NCBI RefSeq assembly: GCF_018279705.1
Contig: NZ_CP036498.1
Location: 1,753,001-1,817,000 of the forward strand
Length of the DNA: 64,000 nt
Direction: 5' to 3'
Origin: Tardiphaga alba
Lineage (GTDB): Bacteria > Pseudomonadota > Alphaproteobacteria > Rhizobiales > Xanthobacteraceae
The notes under the pieces are model-generated. The model did no database searches and was not told the origin of the DNA. It was given only the letters and a program-made list of their open reading frames with translations. Of the stretch, positions 9,272 to 16,833 are shown piece after piece. Positions within the stretch are counted from its first letter, which is position 1. Each line of letters starts with the position of its first letter. The position numbers and the translations under genes are program-made.

Positions 9272-10428
9272 TCACAAAATCGCGTGCGGGATAAACCGTG
9301 ACGTATTGCCTGTGATCGGGTTCTCATCCTCGCGGATCGAGAGCCCGCATGGCGCGTCCCCCACCAGCCAGCTTCCGATCACCGGGTAATTTCCGGAAAA
9401 GTTCGGCAGCGGCATTAGCATCTGCCGGATGAAACCTTCCTCGCCGTAAGGGCCGGGCTGTGCATCAATGGCATTGCCGCCGCTGATCAGCGTGACGTTT
9501 GCACCTTCGCGCGAATAAAGCGGCTTGCGCACATAGCTGGTGCCGAGCGCGCGTGCAGCCGGATCGTCGTCGAAATAAGCCGGCAGCAAATTCGGGTGGT
9601 TCGGAAACATCGACCAGAGCAAGGGCAGGATGCCTTTGTTGGACAGGATGGACTTCCAGGGCGGCTCGATCCAGCGGGCCGATGCGCCTTTCAGTTTGCC
9701 GCCGAACTGCTCGCGGAACATCCACTCCCAGGGATAGAGCTTGAAGATCAGCTCGATCGGTTGGTCCTTCATGTCCACGAAGTGGCCGCTATCGGCATAA
9801 CCAATCTGCGTGATGTCGAGTAGCTCAGGTGTGAGCCCAGCTTGCTGCGCGACATCGGCGAGATATTGCACGGTGCCGCGATCTTCGGCGCTGTCCATGC
9901 CGGCGGCGAGATGCAGTGTTTGGCCGGCACCGATCTTGCGCCAGGCGTCGATCAGTCGCTCATGCAGCGAATTATATTGGTCCGCGCGCTTGGGCACGAT
10001 TTGTCGCTCGATGGCCTGTTCCAGCCAGGTCCATTGAAAAACGGCAGCTTCGAACAACGATGTCGGCGTATCCGCATTGTATTCGAGCAGCTTTGCCGAT
10101 CCCTTGCCGTCGAAGCAGAAGTCGAACCGGCCATAGAGGCTCGGATCCCCGCGCTGCCAGCTCGCCGTGATATAGGTCCAGTAGGCCTTGGGAATCTTTA
10201 GCTGCTGAAGGTATTGCTCGTCCTTGACGACGCGGCTGACCAGCTCGCGGCACATGGCGTCGAGCTCGCCTGTCGGCCCCTCGATCTGCTGCTCGATCTC
10301 CTCAAGCGTGAAGGCATAGTAAGCGCGCTCGTCCCAATAGCGTTCGCCCCATCGGTGTGGAAGGCGAAGCCCATGCTGGCGGCCGTGGCCTGCCAGTCAT
10401 CGCGCTCGCTGCAGGTGATACGCTGCAT
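9272..10428 (-). pseudogene. Glutathionylspermidine synthase-like ATP-grasp protein, apparent frameshift
   Basis: Relative of E. coli YgiC/YjfC, which resemble the synthetase half of glutathionylspermidine synthase; the substrate of these stand-alone forms is not established. The N-terminus (MQRITCSERDDWQ through GFAFHT) is in one frame from the ATG at 10428. The rest (GERYWDERAYYAFTLEEIE onward, through FDFCFDGKG, LLEYNADTPTSLFE and YVRKPLYSREGANV) is in another. The switch falls at the C4 run 10347-10350; one added base restores a protein of about 385 residues, the family's usual length. The ATG overlaps the stop of the DUF1190 gene (TGATG). Either a sequencing error or a recent mutation. 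Confidence 0.75.
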
Positions 10429-10838
10429 CAGCCACCGCCTGAGAAGTGCGATCCGAACGAGCCGAAACCGCTGCGCGCCACATGGGTGCCGCTGGACGAC
10501 GTTCCTGCCACGCTGGTGCCGGAAGAGGTGCTGCTACCGGTGAAATTCGCGCGCGATGACGATGAACTGCTGCCGCTGCTGCTGTAGCCATGGCCACCGG
10601 ATGAAGACGACCACGACGAACTGCGCTGCTGGCATTCCTGGCGCGGTTGTCCCGGCGTGATGACCCGGTTCGGATCGCAGTTCTCGTTCGGCATCAGCGC
10701 ATAGGCGCCGCCACCCACCGCCATGGTTCCCATTAGGAGCAGTGCGATCTGGCTCGAACGTTTGCGGGATGTCGGTTCCTCAGGCGCGGCTTGCGGCGAA
10801 TGGCGCTTGTTGAAGTTCTTGATGCTCTCGTCCGTCAT
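10428..10838 (-). CDS. DUF1190 (YgiB/YjfM-like) membrane-anchored protein
   Basis: Protein of 136 residues with one membrane segment (about 27-45, IALLLMGTMAVGGGAYALM), a Cys-containing region after it (NENCDPN, ECQQRSSSW) and a very Ser/Gly-rich tail. In E. coli, YgiB and YjfM of this family are encoded beside glutathionylspermidine-synthase-like proteins, and the same pairing is seen here. It overlaps DUF350 upstream by four bases and the synthase start downstream by one base, so the three genes form one operon. Function unknown; probably periplasmic or outer-membrane associated. Start chosen as MTDESIKNFN. Confidence 0.75.
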   Translation of the reverse strand: MTDESIKNFNKRHSPQAAPEEPTSRKRSSQIALLLMGTMAVGGGAYALMPNENCDPNRVITPGQPRQECQQRSSSWSSSSGGHGYSSSGSSSSSSRANFTGSSTSSGTSVAGTSSSGTHVARSGFGSFGSHFSGGG

Positions 10839-11245
10839 GGCGAATACACCATCGACGCCGCATTGAGGATGCCGGCCGCAAGCGAGGCAAGGCCGAGCCA
10901 CAGGGCCGGCGCCATCTGGCCATCGGCGATGCGGTCAGAGAGCTTCGGCACGGGAATCCGCAGGATGAAATAGACCGCGATCTGCACGATCAGGGCAATG
11001 ACGGCCCAGATCAGGCAGTCGATGACATTGGCGGAATGCACGATCGCGCTGGCCACAGGCAGCACGAAGCCGAGCAGGCTCAGTCCGAGCGCGATCGATG
11101 CCGGCGCACAGTCATTGCGGATCAGCGCGAATTCGTCATGGGATGTCGCGCGCAGATAAACGAATAGATAAAGCATCACGGCGACGATGCCGGTGCAGAA
11201 ATAGACCAGGAATGCCGGTAGCCCGGCCAGAGATTGCAGAACCAT
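10835..11245 (-). CDS. DUF350 integral membrane protein (YjfL-like)
   Basis: Small hydrophobic protein of 136 residues with about four membrane helices (LPAFLVYFCTGIVAVMLYLF, then SIALGLSLLGFVLPVAS, then LIWAVIALIVQIAVYF, and a C-terminal helix). The pattern is that of DUF350/YjfL, whose genes occur next to DUF1190 and glutathionylspermidine-synthase-like genes. The start at MVLQSLAGL follows GGGCGG; an upstream in-frame start at 11335 would run into the ctrA terminator and is not favoured. First gene of a three-gene operon of unknown role. Confidence 0.75.
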   Translation of the reverse strand: MVLQSLAGLPAFLVYFCTGIVAVMLYLFVYLRATSHDEFALIRNDCAPASIALGLSLLGFVLPVASAIVHSANVIDCLIWAVIALIVQIAVYFILRIPVPKLSDRIADGQMAPALWLGLASLAAGILNAASMVYSP

Positions 11246-11334
11246 TCCGCCCCGAATAGCTGTCAGGCGCCATCGCCCGATGCACCCATTGTATTCGTCG
11301 CGGCGGCCGATGGGAGAGTTCATAAGCGCAAACA

Positions 11335-11360
11335 AAAACCCCGCCTTTCGGCGGGGTTTT
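11335..11360. terminator. Strong bidirectional terminator after ctrA
   Basis: Perfect 11-bp stem AAAACCCCGCC (11335-11345) with its complement at 11350-11360 and the loop TTTC. On the minus strand it ends ctrA with a run of T. It lies upstream of the DUF350 gene, so that operon must have its own promoter. Confidence 0.9.
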
Positions 11361-11386
11361 CGTGAGAACGTTCGGGGAGAGATGAC

Positions 11387-12088
11387 TTAAGCCGGGATGC
11401 GGATCTCGTCTTCGCTCGGCTCGCGGAGCACATAACCGCGGCCCCACACCGTTTCGATGAAGTTGCGGCCTTCGGAAGCGTTGGCCAGCTTCTTGCGGAG
11501 TTTGCAGATGAAGACGTCGATGATCTTCAGTTCGGGCTCGTCCATACCACCATAGAGGTGGTTCAGGAACATTTCCTTGGTGAGGGTGGTGCCCTTGCGG
11601 AGCGAGAGCAGCTCCAGCATCTGGTATTCCTTACCCGTCAGATGGACGCGCTGACCGCCGACTTCCACCGTCTTGGTATCGAGATTGACCACCAGGTCGC
11701 CGGTCTGGATGACCGACTGGGCATGGCCCTTGGAGCGGCGCACGATCGCATGAATGCGGGCAACCAGCTCGTCCTTGTGGAAAGGCTTGGTCATGTAGTC
11801 GTCGGCGCCGACGCCGAGACCCTTGACCTTGTCCTCGATGCCGGCGAGGCCGGAGAGGATCAGGATCGGGGTCTTGATCTTCGAGACCCGCAGCTGCTTG
11901 AGCACATCGTAACCGGACATGTCCGGCAGATTCAGGTCGAGCAAAATAATATCGTAATCGTAGAGCTTGCCGAGATCGACGCCCTCTTCACCGAGATCCG
12001 TCGTATAGACGTTAAAGCTCTCGGATTTGAGCATCAGCTCAATCGACTGCGCAACAGCGCTATCATCTTCAATTAGCAAAACGCGCAT
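11387..12088 (-). CDS. ctrA: Cell-cycle response regulator CtrA
   Basis: OmpR-type transcription factor that controls cell division, DNA methylation, flagella and chemotaxis genes in alphaproteobacteria; phosphorylated through CckA-ChpT. Receiver domain 1-120 (Asp51 in [15 protein letters not shown], Lys in MTKPFHK) and a winged-helix DNA-binding domain (about 125-225, [17 protein letters not shown] and [11 protein letters not shown]). The 233-residue length and near-invariant sequence leave little doubt. AGGGGA precedes the ATG. The C-terminus is RIPA. Probably regulated by methylation: five GANTC sites lie upstream. Confidence 0.97.
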   Translation of the reverse strand: MRVLLIEDDSAVAQSIELMLKSESFNVYTTDLGEEGVDLGKLYDYDIILLDLNLPDMSGYDVLKQLRVSKIKTPILILSGLAGIEDKVKGLGVGADDYMTKPFHKDELVARIHAIVRRSKGHAQSVIQTGDLVVNLDTKTVEVGGQRVHLTGKEYQMLELLSLRKGTTLTKEMFLNHLYGGMDEPELKIIDVFICKLRKKLANASEGRNFIETVWGRGYVLREPSEDEIRIPA

Positions 12089-12512
12089 GCCAGTCCCCTT
12101 TAGTCGCCGTGCTGGGCGTCAGGTCGGCCGCCATACTTGCGGCACCAAGAAACGCCTACGAACAACTGATTCGGATCCTGACGGGATATGGTTAACAAAT
12201 GCTGATTCTTCTTCGCAAGCTCTAATCGTGCAATTTTTGTCGAATCGCCGTAAGATGTTGCGTCAAAGACTCTTTTCGTAACCGTGCCCGTTTAAGTTCC
12301 GCATTAGGATTAGGCGCTAGCCGCTTCCATCGATTCGCCCCACCGTTCTGCCGGCGCGAATGCTCTCAGTCATCCAAGACAGTGATGGAATGATTAACGA
12401 TGCGGGTAAACACGGAGTTAAGGGCCCAACGGCAATGAGGCGAAACTTTAAAGCTTTCGCTACGAAGGATTTACCTTGAAGGCGAGGGTAAGGCAGTGAA
12501 GGCCCGAATTCC
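12089..12512. promoter_or_regulatory. ctrA-fliI divergent control region with GANTC cluster
   Basis: A 424-base gene-free region between ctrA and fliI. GANTC, the target of the cell-cycle methyltransferase CcrM, occurs at 12168, 12204, 12242, 12268 and 12332: five sites in about 170 bases, four of them within 105. The stretch 12180-12300 is AT-richer than its surroundings. In Caulobacter, ctrA P1 is controlled by one such site; the density here suggests methylation-state control. No sigma promoter was assigned with confidence. Confidence 0.6.
12406..12421 (-). promoter_or_regulatory. Candidate CtrA box near fliI
   Basis: On the minus strand it reads TTAA-N7-TTTAC, one mismatch from the CtrA consensus TTAA-N7-TTAAC. 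It is 92 bases ahead of fliI and about 320 bases ahead of ctrA, so it could serve flagellar control or autoregulation. One-mismatch sites arise by chance, hence the modest score. Confidence 0.35.
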
Positions 12513-13838
12513 GTGAAGGCACTCGCCGAGCAGATCGCCGATATCGACGGCATCAACATCTACGGGCGCGTGGTGGGTGTGCGTGGTCTCATGGTCGAGA
12601 TCGCTGGCCCGATCCATGCCATGTCGGTCGGTGCGCGCATCGTGATCGAAACCGGCACCAATCGTTTCATTCCTGCCGAGGTGATCGGCTTCAGCGGCGA
12701 CAACGCGGTGGTGATGCCATTCGCCGGGCTAGAAGGTGTTCGCCGCGGTTGCCGCGCCGTCATTGCCAATGCGGCCAGCATGGTGCGTCCCTCGATCGGT
12801 TGGCTCGGCCGCGTGGTCAATGCGATGGGCGAGCCGATCGACGGCAAGGGGCCACTGCCGCAGGGGCCGGCGCCGATGCCTTATCGTGCGTCGCCGCCGC
12901 CGGCGCATTCGCGCAAGCGTGTCGGCGCGCCGCTCGATCTCGGCGTGCGCTCGATGAACACGTTTCTCACCTGCTGCCGTGGCCAGCGCATGGGCATCTT
13001 CGCCGGGTCCGGCGTCGGCAAGTCGGTGCTGCTCTCCATGCTGGCGCGCAATGTCGATGCCGATGTCTCGGTGATCGGCCTGATCGGCGAGCGCGGCCGC
13101 GAAGTGCAGGAGTTCCTCCAGGAAGATCTTGGCGATGAAGGCCTTGCCCGCGCCGTAGTCGTCGTCGCGACGTCCGACGAGCCCGCGCTGATGCGTCGCC
13201 AGGCGGCGTATCTGACGCTCTCGATATCGGAATACTTCCGCGACGAGGGCAAGGACGTCATGTGCATGATGGACTCGGTCACCCGCTTCGCGATGGCGCA
13301 GCGCGAGATCGGCCTGTCCGTCGGCGAGCCGCCTACCGCCAAGGGCTATACGCCGACGGTGTTCACGGAACTGCCAAAACTGTTGGAGCGGGCGGGGCCG
13401 GGCACCGATGAAGGCTCCATCACCGCCATTTTCACGGTGCTGGTGGACGGTGATGATCACAACGAGCCGGTCGCCGACGCCGTTCGCGGCATTCTCGATG
13501 GCCATATTGTGATGCAGCGCGGCATCGCCGAGCGAGGCCGCTACCCCGCCATCAACATCCTGAAATCCGTCTCGCGTACGATGCCGCGGTCCTGCGATCC
13601 CGCCTATTTGCCGACCATCACGCGGGCCCGCCAGATCATGGCGACCTATTCGGATATGGAAGAGCTCATCCGCCTCGGCGCCTATCGGGCCGGTTCCAGC
13701 CCGGAGGTGGACGAGGCCATCCAGCTGCACGAGCCGCTCGAGGCCTTCCTGCGCCAGCGCAAGGACGAGGTCTGTGGGTTGTTGGAGGGATACCAGCAAC
13801 TGCACCAAATTGTTGGTACTTCGGCAACGGAACGCTAA
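12513..13838 (+). CDS. fliI: Flagellum-specific ATPase FliI
   Basis: ATPase of the flagellar type III export apparatus, energising substrate unloading and delivery at the membrane. The 441-residue protein has the Walker A motif near residue 165 ([14 protein letters not shown]), the [13 protein letters not shown] motif and the ATP-synthase beta-like signature [14 protein letters not shown]. The GTG at 12513 ([13 protein letters not shown]) is used; an earlier GTG at 12496 meets a stop after six codons. fliJ follows after about 110 bases. Probably under CtrA-linked flagellar control. Confidence 0.95.
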   Translation: MKALAEQIADIDGINIYGRVVGVRGLMVEIAGPIHAMSVGARIVIETGTNRFIPAEVIGFSGDNAVVMPFAGLEGVRRGCRAVIANAASMVRPSIGWLGRVVNAMGEPIDGKGPLPQGPAPMPYRASPPPAHSRKRVGAPLDLGVRSMNTFLTCCRGQRMGIFAGSGVGKSVLLSMLARNVDADVSVIGLIGERGREVQEFLQEDLGDEGLARAVVVVATSDEPALMRRQAAYLTLSISEYFRDEGKDVMCMMDSVTRFAMAQREIGLSVGEPPTAKGYTPTVFTELPKLLERAGPGTDEGSITAIFTVLVDGDDHNEPVADAVRGILDGHIVMQRGIAERGRYPAINILKSVSRTMPRSCDPAYLPTITRARQIMATYSDMEELIRLGAYRAGSSPEVDEAIQLHEPLEAFLRQRKDEVCGLLEGYQQLHQIVGTSATER

Positions 13839-13947
13839 CTTTGTCGCGCCATCATGATCGCCAGAGATGGAATTCAGCCGGCTGGGCCTGTTCGGACAGC
13901 TGGTGTTGTCCCGCTGTGATACAGGGACTTCTGGGGAGTATGAGTCG

Positions 13948-14367
13948 ATGAAGTCACGTGACACCCTGATCCGCCTGAAGAAGTTTCAGGTCGACGAGAA
14001 GCGCCGCCGCGTCAATCAGATCGAAGGCATGATCGCCGACTTCCAGCGCATGTCGGTGGATCTGGAACGGGAGATCCAGACCGAGCAGGACCGCGCTGGT
14101 ATCCAGGATCCCACCCATTTCGCCTATCCGACCTATGCCAAGGCCGCGATCCAGCGCCGCGAGAACCTGACCCGCTCGGCCGATGAGCTGCGCGGCCAGC
14201 TCGAAGACGCCAAGGCGCTGCTCGGCGAAGCCTTCGAAGAACTCAAGAAGGTCGAACTGCTCGACGAGCGCGACCAGGCCCGCGCCCGCGAGGAAGAGAA
14301 TGCCCGCGAGCAGGCCGATCTCGACAGCATCGGCTTGATGCGCGCCCGCATCGGCGCAGTGGCCTGA
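13948..14367 (+). CDS. fliJ: Flagellar export chaperone FliJ
   Basis: Coiled-coil stalk protein that works with FliI in the flagellar export gate. The 139 residues (MKSRDTLIRLKKFQVDEKRR start) are almost entirely charged amphipathic helix, with long heptad stretches (about 20-120), normal for FliJ. The ATG at 13948 follows GGGGAG; an in-frame start 81 bases upstream adds a non-helical extension and is not favoured. Sequence conservation in the family is low, so identity rests on position after fliI, length and coiled-coil content. Confidence 0.85.
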   Translation: MKSRDTLIRLKKFQVDEKRRRVNQIEGMIADFQRMSVDLEREIQTEQDRAGIQDPTHFAYPTYAKAAIQRRENLTRSADELRGQLEDAKALLGEAFEELKKVELLDERDQARAREEENAREQADLDSIGLMRARIGAVA

Positions 14368-14370
14368 CTT

Positions 14371-14457
14371 CGTCATTGCGAGGAGCCTCTTGGCGACGAA
14401 GCAATCCAGTCTTCCTTCCGTGTCGCTCTGGATTGCTTCGCTGCGCTCGCAATGACG
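14371..14457. repeat. Dispersed palindromic repeat, copy 1
   Basis: An 87-bp element with ends CGTCATTGCGAG and CTCGCAATGACG and inner arms GAAGCAATCCAG and CTGGATTGCTTC. Three more copies occur in this window (16061, 45898, 52518). Each lies just after a gene's stop codon. Confidence 0.85.
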
Positions 14458-14474
14458 GCGGATAGGATTTTGCC

Positions 14475-14505
14475 AAAACCCGGGCCCTCGCGGCCCGGGT
14501 TTTTT
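14475..14505 (+). terminator. Intrinsic terminator after fliIJ
   Basis: A 12-bp stem (AAAACCCGGGCC with its complement), loop CTCGC, followed by TTTTTT. One of the strongest terminators in the window. Confidence 0.92.
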
Positions 14506-14548
14506 GCGTCTGCCGTCCACAGCGTGAAGAGCAACATGGCTTGCGCGT

Positions 14549-14578
14549 CGGTATTCATGTTACGAGTCGCGAATACCG
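14549..14578. promoter_or_regulatory. Inverted repeat ahead of the ECF sigma gene
   Basis: Perfect 8-bp arms CGGTATTC (14549-14556) and GAATACCG (14571-14578) separated by 14 bases, about 50 bases before the sigma factor start. It may be an operator or part of an autoregulated promoter; the spacing would place the arms about two helical turns apart. Confidence 0.35.
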
Positions 14579-14629
14579 CTGAGCGACCCGGTTGCGCAGA
14601 AGAAGGTATTTTGAGGTTGAGGAGACGGA

Positions 14630-15177
14630 ATGCTGACGCCGGCAGAATTGGTTTGGCTGCTCGCCGCGGTCGCAAAGGGCGACGAAGCTGCATTCGAGCG
14701 GCTTTATACCGCTACGCGTGCGAAACTGTTTGGTGTCGTGCTCCGTATCTTGCGCAGACAGGACCTCGCGGAGGAAGTGATCCAGGAGGTCTACGTCAAA
14801 ATCTGGAACAGCGCCGGCCAGTTTAATCCGGGCGTTGCCTCGCCGATCACATGGATGGCTTCGATAGCGCGCAACCGTGCGATCGATGTCGTGCGCAAGA
14901 AGGGCGAGACGTCGATAGAGGAAGAGCCGGCCGCCATGGAAGTCGCCGCCGATACCCCGATCCGCTCGCGCGCCGCGAGATGACCGAAGAGTTGCGGCGT
15001 CTGCTGGAATGCGTCGGACAGCTCGAACCCGAGCGGCAGAAGTTGGTCTTGCTTGCTTACTACAATGGCTGGAGCCGCGAGCAACTCGCAGTGAAATTCG
15101 AGAAGCCCGTGAATACCGTGAAAACGTGGCTGCGCCGGAGCATGTTGGACATCCGCGCATGTCTGGGACTGGCATGA
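14630..15177 (+). pseudogene. ECF RNA polymerase sigma factor (SigK-like), apparent frameshift
   Basis: Region 2 (FERLYTATRAKLFGVVLRIL, then DLAEEVIQEVYVKIW and ITWMASIARNRAIDVVR) is in the first frame from the ATG at 14630 (good GAGGAG upstream). Region 4 (LPERQKLVLL-type core QLEPERQKLVLLAYYNGW, then PVNTVKTWLRR) is in another. The switch is at the C4 run 14955-14958: one extra C would give AADTPDPLARREMTEEL and a normal protein of about 182 residues. Its stop overlaps the start of the anti-sigma gene, so the pair was translationally coupled. Either a sequencing error or inactivation; the intact anti-sigma gene favours error. Confidence 0.78.
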
Positions 15178-16055
15178 TGGACTACAGCGAAGACCATATC
15201 GCGCTTGCCGCGGAATACGCGCTCGGCACCCTTGATGCTGATGAGCGCGCGCAGGTCGAGCAGATGATGGCGGTCGACAAGGACTATGCCGCCGTCGTCG
15301 ATAGCTGGGAGCGTGCGCTCGCAGTGCTCAACCAGATGGTCGGCCTGGTCGAGCCGGGTCCGCAAGTGTGGGAGAATATCCGTACCGCCATCGGCATGTC
15401 GGGACAGCAGGCATCAATGGTTCTGCCACAGACGCCGGAGCCGGTTGCAACGCCCGTTGTCGAAGCGATGCCTGAGCCCGTGCGGGCTGACACGTCGAAT
15501 GTGATCGATCTCAGCCGCCGTGCGCAGCGCTGGCGCGGTATCGCGACGACGATGACCGCGATCGCTGCTGCTCTGATCGCTTTGATCGGTGTGCAGGCGA
15601 CGCGGCCGGATCTGTTGCCCGCCGGGCTGCGTCCGAAGCCGGAAATTCAGGTCGTCCAGGCACCCACGCCGGCGCCGACCGTGCAGCAACTCGCCGCCCA
15701 GTCGCAATATGTCGCTTTGTTGCAGACGGATGCAACGTCGCCGGCCTTCATCCTCACGGTGGATGCTGCCACGAAGAACTTCACGGTCCGCCGCGTCGGT
15801 GCCGAGCCGCAGACTGGCAAGAGCTATGAGCTCTGGATCGTCTCCGACAAATTTCAGGCGCCGCGTTCGCTCGGCGTGATCGGCGGCGATGAATTCACCA
15901 CCCGCGCTGCTCTTGCGTCTTACGATCCGGATACCGTCAATGCTGCGACCTACGCCGTAACCGTCGAACCCGAAGGCGGCTCGCCGACGGGTTCTGCGAC
16001 GGGTCCGATCGTGTTCACAGGCAAGCTGATCGAAACGGTACCACCGCCGAAGTAA
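15174..16055 (+). CDS. Anti-sigma factor, RskA family
   Basis: Membrane-spanning regulator expected to hold the adjacent ECF sigma factor inactive. N-terminal cytoplasmic anti-sigma domain (about 1-100, IALAAEYALGTLDADERAQV typical of zinc-free RskA-like domains), one transmembrane helix (about 122-142, IATTMTAIAAALIALIGVQ) and a periplasmic domain (about 180-290, including GKSYELWIVSDKFQAPRSLGVIG) of the anti-sigma-K type. Start at the ATG overlapping the sigma stop; the next codon is also ATG. Signal and regulon are unknown. Confidence 0.85.
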   Translation: MMDYSEDHIALAAEYALGTLDADERAQVEQMMAVDKDYAAVVDSWERALAVLNQMVGLVEPGPQVWENIRTAIGMSGQQASMVLPQTPEPVATPVVEAMPEPVRADTSNVIDLSRRAQRWRGIATTMTAIAAALIALIGVQATRPDLLPAGLRPKPEIQVVQAPTPAPTVQQLAAQSQYVALLQTDATSPAFILTVDAATKNFTVRRVGAEPQTGKSYELWIVSDKFQAPRSLGVIGGDEFTTRAALASYDPDTVNAATYAVTVEPEGGSPTGSATGPIVFTGKLIETVPPPK

Positions 16056-16060
16056 CGCTC

Positions 16061-16138
16061 CGTCATTGCGAGCGCAGCGAAGCAATCCAGAAAGCCACAA
16101 GCAAAGAACTGGATTGCTTCGCTGCGCTCGCAATGACG
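16061..16138. repeat. Dispersed palindromic repeat, copy 2
   Basis: A 78-bp copy of the CGTCATTGCGAG element with a shorter centre, five bases after the anti-sigma stop. Confidence 0.85.
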
Positions 16139-16167
16139 ATCATTGTGCATGAACACCAGACAAAAGA

Positions 16168-16194
16168 AAAACGCCCGTGGGGAGCGGGCGTTTT
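16168..16194. terminator. Bidirectional hairpin terminator
   Basis: Stem AAAACGCCCG (16168-16177) with its complement at 16185-16194 and a 7-base loop; T-rich on the plus strand and, on the minus strand, TTTT(T)C. It can serve both the anti-sigma gene and the small minus-strand gene. Confidence 0.85.
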
Positions 16195-16285
16195 CCATTT
16201 TGCAGTCCACTTGGGGGGAGTGGGGTCTGCTGCATAATCGCATGACGACCTTGGGGGACATCGGCATGCGAATTCGTAAAACTCG

Positions 16286-16486
16286 TTAGCGGACCATGCT
16301 CGCGTTAGACGTTGCCGTCGTCACCGGGGCGCCTGCTTTTATGACGCGCGCGGCCTGTGTGTATCCATCGCCAGAATTGACGCGCGCTGAAATGCCCACA
16401 CCGGCCACGAAAATACCGGCGATGAGAGCAACGACCACCACTTTCAGGTGGGTCATGCGATCCGCGCTGTAAATCGAGTGGTTCAT
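16286..16486 (-). CDS. Small single-pass membrane protein, stress-promoter linked
   Basis: A 66-residue protein, MNHSIYSADRMTHLKVVVVA then a hydrophobic helix (about 14-34, VVVVALIAGIFVAGVGI) and a short polar tail that would face the periplasm. I recognise no domain. The start is supported by AGGAGCG just upstream on the minus strand. An EcfG-type promoter lies about 80 bases upstream, so it probably belongs to the general stress response. Confidence 0.7.
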   Translation of the reverse strand: MNHSIYSADRMTHLKVVVVALIAGIFVAGVGISARVNSGDGYTQAARVIKAGAPVTTATSNASMVR

Positions 16487-16566
16487 GGAACGCTCCTGCC
16501 GTTCACTGCCTGACTGCTCGTTGGTGTCGAGCTTCGCTGATCAGGTTCATCATCTGTGTGGCAAGA

Positions 16567-16592
16567 AACGTAAGAACCAGTCCTTACGTTCC
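16567..16592 (-). promoter_or_regulatory. EcfG-type promoter for the 66-residue protein
   Basis: On the minus strand: GGAAC (16592-16588), 17-base spacer, CGTT (16570-16567), an exact match to the alphaproteobacterial general-stress consensus GGAAC-N16/17-CGTT. It would start transcription about 75 bases before the ATG. The rest of the gene-free stretch 16487-16833 shows no gene. Confidence 0.7.
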
Positions 16593-16795
16593 TGAATCGT
16601 CATCACAAGACGGTGAGAGTCCGTGATACTAAGGCGCGTAAAAGCCGGATCGGAGCGGAAATTTACAAAATAGTTATTTGTTTACAGTTCGGTAGTCACG
16701 ATTGTCGCGGCTTGTGCGGAACTTGCCGAAAGACATTACAGATCGGCAAGGCTCTTGTGTGTGATGAATTTGCATCGCTCTTGCTGCAGTGATTT

Positions 16796-16821
16796 GCGTC
16801 TGATCCTGGCCGATCAGACGC
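16796..16821 (-). terminator. Hairpin after flhA
   Basis: Perfect 10-bp arms GCGTCTGATC (16796-16805) and its complement (16812-16821), 6-base loop, 13 bases after the flhA stop. It lacks a T run, so it may be a weak or Rho-assisted terminator. Confidence 0.5.
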
Positions 16822-16833
16822 TGCCGACGGTCT

